DNA of 64,000 bases from Pandoraea capi. GTDB lineage: Bacteria; Pseudomonadota; Gammaproteobacteria; Burkholderiales; Burkholderiaceae. A program made the translations under genes and the position numbers. The stretch covers positions 337,083-401,082 of the forward strand of contig NZ_CABPRV010000005.1 of NCBI RefSeq assembly GCF_902459735.1. Reading direction: 5' to 3'. This document shows positions 32,588 to 39,611 of the stretch, piece after piece. Position 1 is the stretch's first letter; the number at the start of each line of letters is the position of its first letter. The notes below the pieces were generated by a model. The model was not told where the DNA came from. It searched no databases and saw only the letters and a program-made list of their open reading frames with translations.

Positions 32588-32831
32588 GTTCGTCGAGCAG
32601 CGGCACGCTGCCGTGCTGAAAGAGGATCTTCGGCGAGTCCATGCCGCCTGTGTCCGGGTCGATCTGGACTTCGTAGGCCGCGACGCCTGCATGCCGTGTT
32701 CGCATCGAGTGCGCCACACGCACGGCGCCAACGCTCGTGCCGGCTGGCCGCACCTCTATGGGCAGCAAATCGCCGCCAGATCCTTTACGGAAGGGGACGA
32801 CGACAAATCGGGTGGTGTGTGGATCTCGCAT
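32574..32831 (-). CDS. Hypothetical protein, first gene of a LexA-box operon
   Basis: The protein has 85 residues (MRDPHTTRFVVVPFRKGSGG, then SMRTRHAGVAAYEVQIDPDT). The start at 32831 follows a GGGAGG Shine-Dalgarno at 7 bases. A LexA-type box lies 46 bases upstream. Its stop overlaps the start of the SRAP-like gene. I do not recognise the family; operon structure ties it to an SOS-induced function. Confidence 0.65.
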   Translation of the reverse strand: MRDPHTTRFVVVPFRKGSGGDLLPIEVRPAGTSVGAVRVAHSMRTRHAGVAAYEVQIDPDTGGMDSPKILFQHGSVPLLDEHATA

Positions 32832-32841
32832 GGTGGCCTCC

Positions 32842-32899
32842 CTCGTGGTGCTGGTGAGGGGGTAAACTAGCATAAATACTGTATAAAAACACAGTATTT
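32842..32899. repeat. Duplicated promoter segment, copy 1
   Basis: About 58 bases from CCCTCGTGGTGCTGG to the LexA box ending ACAGTATTTT have a near copy at 33951-34009 (CCCTAGTGGTGCTGG to ACAGTATATT) with a few changes and one or two gaps. Both copies have ACTAGCA about 6 bases before the box. The rest of the surrounding sequence does not match, so this looks like duplication of a control region. Confidence 0.75.
32877..32896. promoter_or_regulatory. LexA (SOS) box 1
   Basis: TACTGTATAAAAACACAGTA fits CTGT-N8-ACAG perfectly and agrees with the E. coli LexA consensus at most positions. Read leftward it lies 46 bases before the 32831 start, with TATGCT as a possible -10. It predicts DNA-damage induction of the leftward operon with the degenerate SRAP gene. 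Confidence 0.85.
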
Positions 32900-32943
32900 T
32901 GGGTTTTCAATTTTCCCGCTATCTTTTGAACCGCAGCACTGGC

Positions 32944-32963
32944 GGACGCGTACACACGCGTCC
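32944..32963. other. Perfect hairpin upstream of a small gene
   Basis: GGACGCGT, loop ACAC, ACGCGTCC is a perfect 8-base-pair stem followed by GGTCGTTTTC. It may be a weak terminator or a protein-binding palindrome between the LexA box and the gene at 33062. Confidence 0.45.
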
Positions 32964-33061
32964 GGTCGTTTTCAGTAGTACGCAAATTGCGGCGTTGAGT
33001 AGGGGCCACCAATGTTAGAGGACCGGCCTGCCGACGTGATGTACGCGAGGAGTGATGACAG

Positions 33062-33298
33062 ATGGCAGCCATTCTTTCTTTCCCGTATAAGGGCTATCGA
33101 ATTCTCTGTACAGCCATGCCTGCACCGAGTGGTGACTACCGAGGTGTGGCTGAGATACTGAGGGTGGCCGACGCCGGGGCTATAGGTGATGGTGCGAGCC
33201 GGGTGAGCAAAGTGGGCGGCGCTGTTCACAGCAATGAGGCGACAGCGATGGAATCGGCGGCGAAACTGGCGAAGGAATGGATAGATGAAGCTTGGTAA
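33062..33298 (+). CDS. Hypothetical prophage protein
   Basis: The protein has 78 residues (MAAILSFPYKGYRILCTAMP, then NEATAMESAAKLAKEWIDEA). It has a beta-rich N-terminal half and a C-terminal helix, as in small nucleic-acid or protein-binding folds, but no family that I can name. It lies 50 bases before another small gene with the same direction, probably one transcript. Confidence 0.6.
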   Translation: MAAILSFPYKGYRILCTAMPAPSGDYRGVAEILRVADAGAIGDGASRVSKVGGAVHSNEATAMESAAKLAKEWIDEAW

Positions 33299-33322
33299 CC
33301 GCGCCTACTTACCTAGAGAAAC

Positions 33323-33646
33323 ATGAAAGTCGTCGCTGTTCAAGCAAACCTCGACGAGACGGTCGATCTCGTTCGAAAATACGCCCACGATGAATTTGCT
33401 CGTGCCATTGGCGTTGAGATGCCGTCGGAGCAGGATGTTCGTTGCTTTCTCCTTGACCGCTTGCGCTCGATGCAATTTACGGTTGCGGAAGCAGGAAGCG
33501 AGCTAACCCTTCAACGGGTATACGGCTGCGCGTATGTCCTGCCAATATGCATTCGATCGGAAGGGCTTCAGGTCGTCGAAGCGCGGCTCGTTGTCATGCC
33601 GGAAGCGCGTCACACGATGAAGACTTACATCCCCATTTCGGAGTAG
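33323..33646 (+). CDS. Hypothetical prophage protein
   Basis: The protein has 107 residues (MKVVAVQANLDETVDLVRKY, then LLDRLRSMQFTVAEAGSELT). No signal peptide or membrane segment is visible, and the amino-acid composition is ordinary. The gene is convergent with the small basic protein gene at 33660-33884. Function is unknown. Confidence 0.6.
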   Translation: MKVVAVQANLDETVDLVRKYAHDEFARAIGVEMPSEQDVRCFLLDRLRSMQFTVAEAGSELTLQRVYGCAYVLPICIRSEGLQVVEARLVVMPEARHTMKTYIPISE

Positions 33647-33659
33647 GCAATTCCCGGGC

Positions 33660-33884
33660 TCATTCACCCTGGCGGACTTTGAGCCATCTGGCGATGGCTG
33701 CCGCTCGGGCGAGAGCTGAGCGCTCCTCCTTTGACAGCTTCGAGACACGCGCTTGGCCGCCGGTTGGCGAGATTTCACTTCGCTGCTCTGGCGTCAGCGC
33801 AATTGCTCTTGCATTACCACCTTTCTTCGCCCGTTCTTTTCTTTCATGGCTCACTCTACTGCTCGTCGCGGTCTGGATAAGCAT
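33660..33884 (-). CDS. Small basic protein with two GARAL/AR-W repeats
   Basis: The protein has 74 residues, or 65 if the GTG at 33857 is used. It contains KKGGNARAIALTPEQRSEIS and RVSKLSKEERSALARAAAIA ending RW, a repeat type (LTPExRSEIA-xxAAxARW) found in many small basic phage and bacterial proteins that may bind nucleic acid. It lies leftward of the second duplicated promoter segment and could be its leftward target. Confidence 0.6.
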   Translation of the reverse strand: MLIQTATSSRVSHERKERAKKGGNARAIALTPEQRSEISPTGGQARVSKLSKEERSALARAAAIARWLKVRQGE

Positions 33885-33950
33885 GATCGCTCTTCTCGAA
33901 CACTTAGATCAATCGGGAGCAGAAATCGAAGGGTGTCCTGTCTGCGGTCT

Positions 33951-34009
33951 CCCTAGTGGTGCTGGGGGAGGTGAACTAGCACAATACACTGTATAAAAAC
34001 ACAGTATAT
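33951..34009. repeat. Duplicated promoter segment, copy 2
   Basis: This is the near copy of 32842-32899. Here the sequence next to the repeat lacks the ATG that starts the 32574-32831 gene, so only the control region is duplicated. Confidence 0.75.
33987..34006. promoter_or_regulatory. LexA (SOS) box 2
   Basis: CACTGTATAAAAACACAGTA differs from box 1 at one base and keeps CTGT-N8-ACAG. It lies 68 bases before the gene at 34074, with TATATT at 34005 as a possible -10, and upstream of the canonical SRAP gene in the same direction. Leftward control of 33660-33884 is also possible. Confidence 0.85.
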
Positions 34010-34073
34010 TTTTGGCGCTGATGAGATCGGTTCCGGTGGCATGATTGCGTTGTTTGAATCTCAAGGGGCGGGT

Positions 34074-34592
34074 ATGAGACGATTCACTCACGCAATAGGG
34101 CTTTCTTTAGCAGTTGAGGACTGGTATGGGGCATTGGCGCTGGCATTGACTATGCCGGATGTGTGTGGGCGCCTGTCCGAGCCCGACGCGAATTCGCGGT
34201 CACGCTACGTGCGATGGTTCGACCAGTGGCTACTGGCAAGTTTCACAGTGAATGTCGGCCCGCATCAGGAGCGAGTGGTGTTCCTTAGTGGCTCAGACTG
34301 CTATGCACTCAGGTGCTCGTACCTACATGAAGGCGCTGGCAATATCGAAGAGCAACATGCGAGGGAAGCACTCCGGTCGTTTCACTTCATTACGCCGCCG
34401 AATAGCGGGGTGATGCATAACAATCGCGTAAATGACGTCCTTCAGTTGCAGGTAGATATTTTTTGCCGTCAGATTGCCGCTGCGGTGGACAGGTGGTCTG
34501 ATCACATCCGAGCCGACGAAGCAATTCAAGGTCGTATTGCGAACCTGCTCGTTATTCACGACGGGGATACACAAATGGCGATCGGGCTGTGA
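34074..34592 (+). CDS. Hypothetical protein of an SOS-linked operon
   Basis: The protein has 172 residues from 34074, chosen because AAGGGG lies 7 bases upstream; an ATG at 34041 has no such signal. Conserved-looking parts are LALTMPDVCGRLSEPDANSR, VRWFDQWLLASF, VVFLSGSDCYALRCSYLHEG and VNDVLQLQVDIFC. I have seen similar proteins of unknown function in many bacteria. DCYALRCSYLHEG recalls a HEPN-like or Abi-type helical domain, but I cannot confirm this. It lies 21 bases before the SRAP gene. Confidence 0.6.
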   Translation: MRRFTHAIGLSLAVEDWYGALALALTMPDVCGRLSEPDANSRSRYVRWFDQWLLASFTVNVGPHQERVVFLSGSDCYALRCSYLHEGAGNIEEQHAREALRSFHFITPPNSGVMHNNRVNDVLQLQVDIFCRQIAAAVDRWSDHIRADEAIQGRIANLLVIHDGDTQMAIGL

Positions 34593-34613
34593 TGCCGAAT
34601 ACGGGGGACCATC

Positions 34614-35246
34614 GTGTGCACGAACTACCGAGTACCTGACCGCCAGCTGTTCAGCGACAAGTACGGCGTCGCCGCGCCTTCGGGTGAGTGGCGAGACGAG
34701 GTCTACAAGGACTATTTCGCCCCGATCATTCGTGGGGACGGCGACGGGCGGCGCTCAGACCTTGCGTCATTCGGGATGGTGCCGCGCGAGAAGATCCCGC
34801 AGGGCGTTAGGGTGTTCGACACGATGAACGCGCGAGCGGAGACGGTTGGGGAGAAGCGCAGCTTCAGCGGCGCCTGGAAAAAGCAGCAGCTCTGCCTGAT
34901 CCCGGTGCAGGTGTTTTACGAACCTGACTACGAGACAGGGAAGGCGGTGCGCTGGGCTATCGGCATGGCCGATGGCGACCCATTTGCGATTGCGGGACTG
35001 TGGCGGGAATGGGAGGGCGAAGGCGGTTCTCGGCTGTCGTTCACGATGCTGACGCTGAGCGCGGATAACCACCCGCTGATGAAGCGCTTCCACAAACCGG
35101 GAAGCGAGAAGCGGTCGGTGATCATCATCCGCCCCGACGACTATGATGACTGGTTGGCGGCGCGCTCGATCGACGAGGCGCGGTCGTTTGTAGTACTGCC
35201 GGATGCAAAAGAGATGTCCGCGCACGCCTCACCGAAGGCGGTGTGA
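34614..35246 (+). CDS. SOS response-associated peptidase (SRAP), YedK/HMCES-like
   Basis: The protein has 210 residues and starts GTG-TGC, giving Met-Cys, with GGGGGA upstream. After Met removal Cys2 forms the thiazolidine crosslink to abasic sites in single-stranded DNA. Further active-site parts are NARAET, a Glu in PVQVFYEPDY and a His in ADNHPLMKRFH. It should protect stalled forks or phage DNA from abasic-site breakage. It is cotranscribed with the 34074 gene under LexA box 2. A second, degenerate SRAP gene lies 2 kb away. Confidence 0.9.
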   Translation: MCTNYRVPDRQLFSDKYGVAAPSGEWRDEVYKDYFAPIIRGDGDGRRSDLASFGMVPREKIPQGVRVFDTMNARAETVGEKRSFSGAWKKQQLCLIPVQVFYEPDYETGKAVRWAIGMADGDPFAIAGLWREWEGEGGSRLSFTMLTLSADNHPLMKRFHKPGSEKRSVIIIRPDDYDDWLAARSIDEARSFVVLPDAKEMSAHASPKAV

Positions 35247-35299
35247 GCGATAGCGTTGGACGAAGGTATTCATGCTAACGTTACTCACAAGCAAACGAG

Positions 35300-35390
35300 C
35301 GAAGTGATAGCAGAAAACCGTCCCTTAGCGGGAAAATCCAAAAATCAGCGGGAAAATTTAGTGCTCGCTAACCTGCGGAGCATTGAATTT
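35300..35390. other. Right prophage end with possible integrase arm sites
   Basis: AGCGGGAAAAT occurs twice in direct orientation (about 35327-35337 and 35347-35357), and TGCTAAC / CGCTAAC motifs lie nearby. No gene fits here. Short direct repeats next to an attachment site are what integrase arm-binding sites look like. The left end and the integrase gene are outside the window. Confidence 0.45.
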
Positions 35391-35467
35391 TGGGGTGACC
35401 GATGGGACTCGAACCCACGACGACTGGAATCACAATCCAGGACTCTACCAACTGAGCTACGGCCACC
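35391..35467 (-). tRNA. tRNA-His (GTG)
   Basis: The complement reads GGTGGCCGTAGCTCAGTTGG at its 5' end, with anticodon stem CTGGA/TCCAG around TTGTGAT (anticodon GTG), TTCGAGTCC in the T loop, and a templated CCA. It has the extra G at -1 pairing with C73 that marks tRNA-His. The 3' end borders the prophage, so the 3' half is probably the att core rebuilt by integration. Confidence 0.97.
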
Positions 35468-35509
35468 GCCGTGATCAGCGCTTTGACTTGCTCGCTGAAC
35501 AGAAACAAG

Positions 35510-35539
35510 AGTATAGCGACATTTTTATCGTGTTGCCAA
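35510..35539 (-). promoter_or_regulatory. Promoter of tRNA-His
   Basis: On the minus strand TTGGCA (complement of 35534-35539), 18 bases, TATACT (complement of 35510-35515) lies about 43 bases before the tRNA 5' end. Confidence 0.7.
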
Positions 35540-35734
35540 CACTTTTTTCACTTCTTCGAAATATTTCTTGGCTCTCGTGCGTGATCGATGCGCAACCCCG
35601 TCACCTCACGCGGCGAACGCTCATTGACGATACGCGCAAAGTCGTCAATAGACTGCGTCGTTTCGTCAATCAATCCCGGGAATTTCCGGGGTGGGTTCCA
35701 GAATCGATCGGCGACATGGACCGCAGTCGGATTG

Positions 35735-36130
35735 TCACGCCGTCATCATTTCATGTTGCGCCGCGAGTGCAAGAAAAGCGGAGCGCGACATGTGACGCTT
35801 TTCCGCCGCCGCATCGATTTGGTGAACAAGGCGTTCGGGCAGGCTGATGTTCAGACGGATGGCGCGGTTGCTCACCTTCGATAAATCGATATCGACAAAC
35901 ATCCAACTGCCGTTGCCGTCGTCAACCTCATTTTCACGGAGTTTGCGAAGGTCATGCGTAGGAGATGGGATGACGTAATCGCCGTCGCCATACATCAGTT
36001 CCACCGCTTCCTGTGCATTGCGCTGCAGATCATCGAGCGTATCGGCGGCGGTATGAACGCCCGGCAAATCCGGAAAGACACCGCCGAAGGCACTTTCCTC
36101 GTCCTGCCATACATAAATTGGATATTTCAT
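35735..36130 (-). CDS. hicB: HicB antitoxin
   Basis: The protein has 131 residues. The N-terminal half (MKYPIYVWQDEESAFGGVFP, DLPGVHTAADTLDDLQRNAQ, EAVELMYGDGDYVIPSP) is the HicB partial RNase H-like fold that neutralises HicA. The C-terminal half (AIRLNISLPERLVHQIDAAA, RHMSRSAFLALAA) is a ribbon-helix-helix DNA-binding domain. Its ATG overlaps the original hicA stop codon, and a palindrome upstream of hicA is a likely operator. The partner toxin gene is broken, so HicB is an orphan antitoxin or regulator. Confidence 0.9.
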   Translation of the reverse strand: MKYPIYVWQDEESAFGGVFPDLPGVHTAADTLDDLQRNAQEAVELMYGDGDYVIPSPTHDLRKLRENEVDDGNGSWMFVDIDLSKVSNRAIRLNISLPERLVHQIDAAAEKRHMSRSAFLALAAQHEMMTA

Positions 36131-36318
36131 AGGCTGCTCCGATCAATACCGGCCTGTTTGAGAATCGAGCGCAGTGTGCCAATGGGCAAATCTCGTTAGG
36201 GATGAGGAACGATCACCGCGCGACCATTGGCATGGCGGAACTTGGGGTGACTTCCTTTTACGGCAACCTCAGTGAACCCAACCGCTCTCAACTGCCTGAT
36301 GACGTCTGCGCTTTTCAT
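36127..36318 (-). pseudogene. hicA: hicA toxin with premature stop
   Basis: The frame starts at the ATG complement of 36316-36318 and matches HicA: MKSADVIRQLRAVGFTEVAV, KGSHPKFRH with the catalytic His, RAVIVPHP. Codon 41 is TAA (complement of 36196-36198), where family members continue with Lys or a similar residue. Beyond it the frame keeps the family ending DLPIGTLRSILKQAGI and stops with TGA overlapping hicB. Thus 40 of 63 codons remain readable and the last helix is lost, which should inactivate this mRNA-cleaving toxin. Confidence 0.85.
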
Positions 36319-36333
36319 GTGCGAAATGCATTT

Positions 36334-36349
36334 TACACAATATTGTGTA
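36334..36349. promoter_or_regulatory. Palindromic operator of hicAB
   Basis: TACACAATATTGTGTA is a perfect 16-base palindrome 16 bases upstream of hicA, where the ribbon-helix-helix domain of HicB would bind. The surrounding AT-rich bases probably also form the promoter. Confidence 0.75.
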
Positions 36350-36660
36350 GTATTGATGGGAGGCTTGACCGGGATGGCAAGGGCGATTCGCGTCTGAGTT
36401 TAGGAAGCCGCGCCGGGCGAGAGCGGCATGCCTGTGCTTTGGCGGGCGGAAAGGCCGGCGCCGTCGTGAGCGTGTGAAGAGCGCAGTTGGGAAATTCGGT
36501 GAATGCCCATTCGTTTTGCCGGAGAGAACGGCCTCTGCGTAGGGGGCGACGTCCCGGACGCGAACTGAATCCCAATCTCATGCGAACGCGCCAGGGCGGC
36601 GGAGTCGAGGCGACGTGGGGACATGCGTAAAGTTTGATCTACGTCTAACTCGTGGTTCGC
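36350..36660. other. Intergenic region without a supported gene
   Basis: About 310 bases between the hicAB operator and the candidate small RNA. Open frames here are short and arginine- or proline-rich on both strands, and none has a convincing ribosome site. No repeats were seen. Confidence 0.5.
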
Positions 36661-36701
36661 GGCTTCACGCCAGGCCGGGCAGGGCCGCCCATAATGGGTT
36701 C

Positions 36702-36793
36702 GTCATGTGTTCATGACCCTGTCTTCCCGGGGAAACATGGTGCCCCATGCCACCCGGTTCTTGAGCCCACCTCCCTCAGGTGGGCTTTTTTTC
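36702..36793 (+). ncRNA. Candidate small RNA with rho-independent terminator
   Basis: CATAAT at 36690-36695 could be a -10. A transcript starting near 36702 would open with the perfect hairpin GTCATG, TGTT, CATGAC. Smaller hairpins (TTCCC/GGGGAA; ATGG/CCAT) follow, and the end is AGCCCACCT, CCCTC, AGGTGGGCT plus seven T. No open frame of note is present. I have a weak memory of similar RNAs in betaproteobacteria (an Rfam family of toxic small RNAs) but cannot verify it. Confidence 0.5.
36764..36792 (+). terminator. Terminator of the candidate small RNA
   Basis: A 9-base-pair stem (AGCCCACCT with AGGTGGGCT, loop CCCTC) is followed by TTTTTTT. It lacks an upstream protein gene, so it supports a non-coding transcript. 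Confidence 0.85.
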
Positions 36794-36916
36794 GTGCGCG
36801 TCGTGGTCGACGAGCACTTTGAGTGTCGCCGCGATGTCACTCATGGAATTCGAACGTGCTAGGATTTTTGGCAGCGCAGTGCGTTTTTCGATCCTCGGAA
36901 CATCGCGGAGGCAGTC

Positions 36917-37171
36917 ATGAGCACTTTTCTGCATGGCGGGCTCGGTCTCGGCAGTGATGGCGAGTCCGTGCACTTCAAGGTAAGCGTCGACGGCAAGGTC
37001 TGGACCTGTCAGATCGGCCGCGCGTCGCTCAATCGCTTGTCGGGCGTCGAAGCCGGCGGCGAAGCGCTCTTCGATCAGTTCGTCGAGTTTGAGGACGACA
37101 TCGTAGAGTTCGCCGCGCGAGCTATCGCCGACGGCGCCGATACCGAACCGGTCGACGTTCGGGCGCCCTGA
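36917..37171 (+). CDS. DUF1488 protein
   Basis: The protein has 84 residues (MSTFLHGGLGLGSDGESVHF, KVSVDGKVWTCQIGRASLNR, then DDIVEFAARAIADGADTEPV). The order beta strands, VDGKxWxCxI, helix and a C-terminal helix fits DUF1488, a family of small proteins of unknown role common in Burkholderiaceae. GGAGG lies 10 bases before the ATG at 36917. Confidence 0.72.
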   Translation: MSTFLHGGLGLGSDGESVHFKVSVDGKVWTCQIGRASLNRLSGVEAGGEALFDQFVEFEDDIVEFAARAIADGADTEPVDVRAP

Positions 37172-37250
37172 CGCCATCGCGGCCCCTGCGTTCGCATGAC
37201 GTCGGTTGCCGTTGCCGTCTCTCGCCATTACTCGAACCACGGAGTCTGTC

Positions 37251-37499
37251 ATGAGCTACGCGTCGCATGAGCAGGTCTACGATTACCGCGCGGGCTATCG
37301 CATCCGCGTGCGTGCGTTTCAGAACGAGTACGCCGGGCCGTGGGACTATCTGGTGCAGGTGCTCAGGCACGATAAGCCGGAAGGCCCGGAAGTGCGCTCT
37401 CCGGACGGCCATCGCGACAATCGCCTCGATGCTGAAATGGCGGGACGTAAGGCAGGGGAGCGAATCGTCGATGAATTGCTGGGGGATGGCGGCGCCTGA
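37251..37499 (+). CDS. Hypothetical small protein
   Basis: The protein has 82 residues from the ATG at 37251 (MSYASHEQVYDYRAGYRIRV, then EYAGPWDYLVQVLRHDKPEG and AEMAGRKAGERIVDELLGDG). Likely a small beta-sheet domain followed by a helix. It lies after the DUF1488 gene with the same direction. No family is recognised. Confidence 0.6.
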   Translation: MSYASHEQVYDYRAGYRIRVRAFQNEYAGPWDYLVQVLRHDKPEGPEVRSPDGHRDNRLDAEMAGRKAGERIVDELLGDGGA

Positions 37500-37621
37500 G
37501 CGTTTGCGTATTCCGCGTTACGCGCCGGATGCCGTTTGATGCGTTTGATGCGTTACGCCCGTGCGGCGTCAAGGCGTCATGACGTCAAGCCACCATGGGC
37601 GTGGAACGTCAGAAGCCCCCC

Positions 37622-39349
37622 TCAGTCGGTGCTCCCGTCGTGCAGCGAGCGCCACACGCCCTCGGACGATACCGCCGCGCGGCCGTCCTCCGCGAGCTTG
37701 TCGAGATGTGCACGCAGCGAGCGTCGGGCGACCCCGTGACGCGCAGCAGGCACATCGGCGTAGACGACCGGAGTCAACGTCTCCACCGTTGCCGGACCGA
37801 CCTGCCGCAGGGCTGCCAACGTACTCGCTTCCCGGGCGAGCCGATGCGCAATGAGCCGCGCGATCCGCTGTGCGGGCCGATCCATCACGAACCCATGTCC
37901 CGGCGCCAGCCATTGCGGACCCAGCGCGGCTAGCGTCTCCAGCGACGCCAGATAGGTCGCCATGTGCCCATCCGGCGGATTGATGACGACCGTCGACCCC
38001 TGCATGACGTGATCGCCGGTGAAGACAAGCTTCACCTCATCGAGTCCGTAGCACAGGTGATTGGCGGCATGCCCCGGCGTATGAATTGCGCGCAGGCGGC
38101 GGCCGTCCGGCAACGTTACCTCGTCGCCATCCGTCAGGGTGACGTCTGGCACAAAGCCCGTGTCTTGCCCTTCATCGTGGACGGCAGGCATGCCGTAAGT
38201 CGTCGCACCCGTCTTCTCCTTCAATGACTGCGCGCCGGGCGAGTGATCGCGATGCGTATGCGTGACGAAGATTTGTCGCACGACACCGGACGTGGCGCGC
38301 AGGATCGCGTCGATATGCGCGGCGTCGTCGGGGCCGGGGTCGATGACGGCCCAGGCGTTCTGTGGACCGCCGCCCACAAGATAGGTGTTGGTGCCGGGCC
38401 CGGTCATCATGCCCGGATTCGAAGCGGTCAACCGCAATACGCCCGGCATGAGTTGCACGACCCGTCCGGGAGCGATGTCGTAGCTGCCCGTCCCTTGTTC
38501 CTCCGGATCGATCAGCGTGAGTTCGGCCCAGGCCGGTTCGTCCGGCGTGACCGGCCATCGACCACGTTTCCCGTTGGCGAGCCGAGGTTGAATGCGCGGG
38601 ATATCCTGCAACGCACTGGCCGTCGCGATGGTCTGTGTGGCGGTGCCCATGCCGTCGAGCCATTGGAGCAGCTTGCGTGTGGGCGGCAACAGACGCAACT
38701 GATCCGCGTGCGCGAGCGCGTATTGCGGACGCATCCACCGATGGGCCGCCGTCTCGATCTGATCCACTTCGACGAGTTGGTCCGCCGGCAGCATCGCAAG
38801 AAAGAAGCGCGTATCGAAGCGTTTGGGCAATGCCAGCGGTGTGACCCAATGACTCAGGTAATGCAGATGACGAGGTGTGAGCCGCACGTTCGACGTCTGG
38901 CAAAACGATGCGATGTCGATCGTTCCATCGTGGAGTGCTTCGCGTTGCGCGCGCAACGCATAGAGGCGCGGTTCGTCGAGTTTGGTGTCGGCAATGTCGA
39001 CGTCCTGCGCAAACAGCACGCCGGTTTCTTCGAAGCATTCCCGGATGGCGGCGACGTAGTAATCGAGGCCGCCCTCCGGAAGCTGGAGACGTGCGCTCGC
39101 TGTCTTGTCGTCGAGATCCTCGCAGACGGCATGGCCGCGGCGGTCGGCGGCGTCGACCACACCGCCGGGAAACACGTAGGCGTTGGAGCTGAAATCGTTG
39201 GCGCGAACGGCGCGTCGTAATAACAGCACTTCCATGCCGCTTGCGCGCTCGCGCAGCAGTACCAGACTTGCCGCCATGCGCAGCGACGAGCGAGGCGCTT
39301 CGCCGGAGGGGGACGGTGGCGTTTCGGTGCGACCGGGTCGATCTGCCAT
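37622..39349 (-). CDS. NUDIX hydrolase fused to a metallo-beta-lactamase-fold hydrolase
   Basis: The protein has 575 residues. Residues about 22-240 are a NUDIX domain of the NUDT8/19-like type (AASLVLLRERASGMEVLLLR, VFPGGVVDAADRR, AAIRECFEETGVLFAQ: the RExxEExG core is RECFEETG). Residues about 300-480 are a metallo-beta-lactamase domain (NTYLVGGGPQNAWAVIDPGP, FVTHTHRDHSPGAQ, IHTPGHAANHLCYGL, FTGDHVMQGSTVVI). A winged-helix-like C-terminus follows, as in LACTB2. The two activities may act on a CoA-like or nucleotide-linked substrate, then on a thioester or RNA; the substrate is unknown. Confidence 0.85.
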   Translation of the reverse strand: MADRPGRTETPPSPSGEAPRSSLRMAASLVLLRERASGMEVLLLRRAVRANDFSSNAYVFPGGVVDAADRRGHAVCEDLDDKTASARLQLPEGGLDYYVAAIRECFEETGVLFAQDVDIADTKLDEPRLYALRAQREALHDGTIDIASFCQTSNVRLTPRHLHYLSHWVTPLALPKRFDTRFFLAMLPADQLVEVDQIETAAHRWMRPQYALAHADQLRLLPPTRKLLQWLDGMGTATQTIATASALQDIPRIQPRLANGKRGRWPVTPDEPAWAELTLIDPEEQGTGSYDIAPGRVVQLMPGVLRLTASNPGMMTGPGTNTYLVGGGPQNAWAVIDPGPDDAAHIDAILRATSGVVRQIFVTHTHRDHSPGAQSLKEKTGATTYGMPAVHDEGQDTGFVPDVTLTDGDEVTLPDGRRLRAIHTPGHAANHLCYGLDEVKLVFTGDHVMQGSTVVINPPDGHMATYLASLETLAALGPQWLAPGHGFVMDRPAQRIARLIAHRLAREASTLAALRQVGPATVETLTPVVYADVPAARHGVARRSLRAHLDKLAEDGRAAVSSEGVWRSLHDGSTD

Positions 39350-39611
39350 GGGACGTGCGCACGCAAGCCGCGCGAATTCAGAAAGTCCTTAGTGTGCCAT
39401 CGGAAAGCGTCGGCCGCAGGCCGGGCGACTCCCGATGGGCGGCGTGCCGGCCGTTCGGTTAGCAAAGTAATGAAATCGAGACGCTACGACGCGGCGAAGA
39501 GAGGCCGGAAGATCCGGGCGGGCTAGGGAGGAACGCCAACTGGTCATGTCGCGAGGTCGTTTCATGCGGTCGTGCGACATCGCGAACGATGCCGCAACCC
39601 TTTGCGCTACA

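Noticed and set aside
32588-32731. Upstream extension of the degenerate SRAP frame
   Set aside because: It overlaps the preceding gene in another frame and is low-quality sequence rich in Arg, Ser and Thr; the ATG at 32587 gives the usual overlapping gene junction.
33909-34091. Leftward frame of 60 codons across LexA box 2
   Set aside because: It reads through the box and the promoter repeat, and I see no ribosome site; it is not a relic of the 32574-32831 gene beyond the shared control region.
38243-39220. Rightward frame of 325 codons opposite the NUDIX-hydrolase fusion
   Set aside because: It is antisense to a gene with two intact domain signatures and shows arginine- and valine-rich shadow composition.
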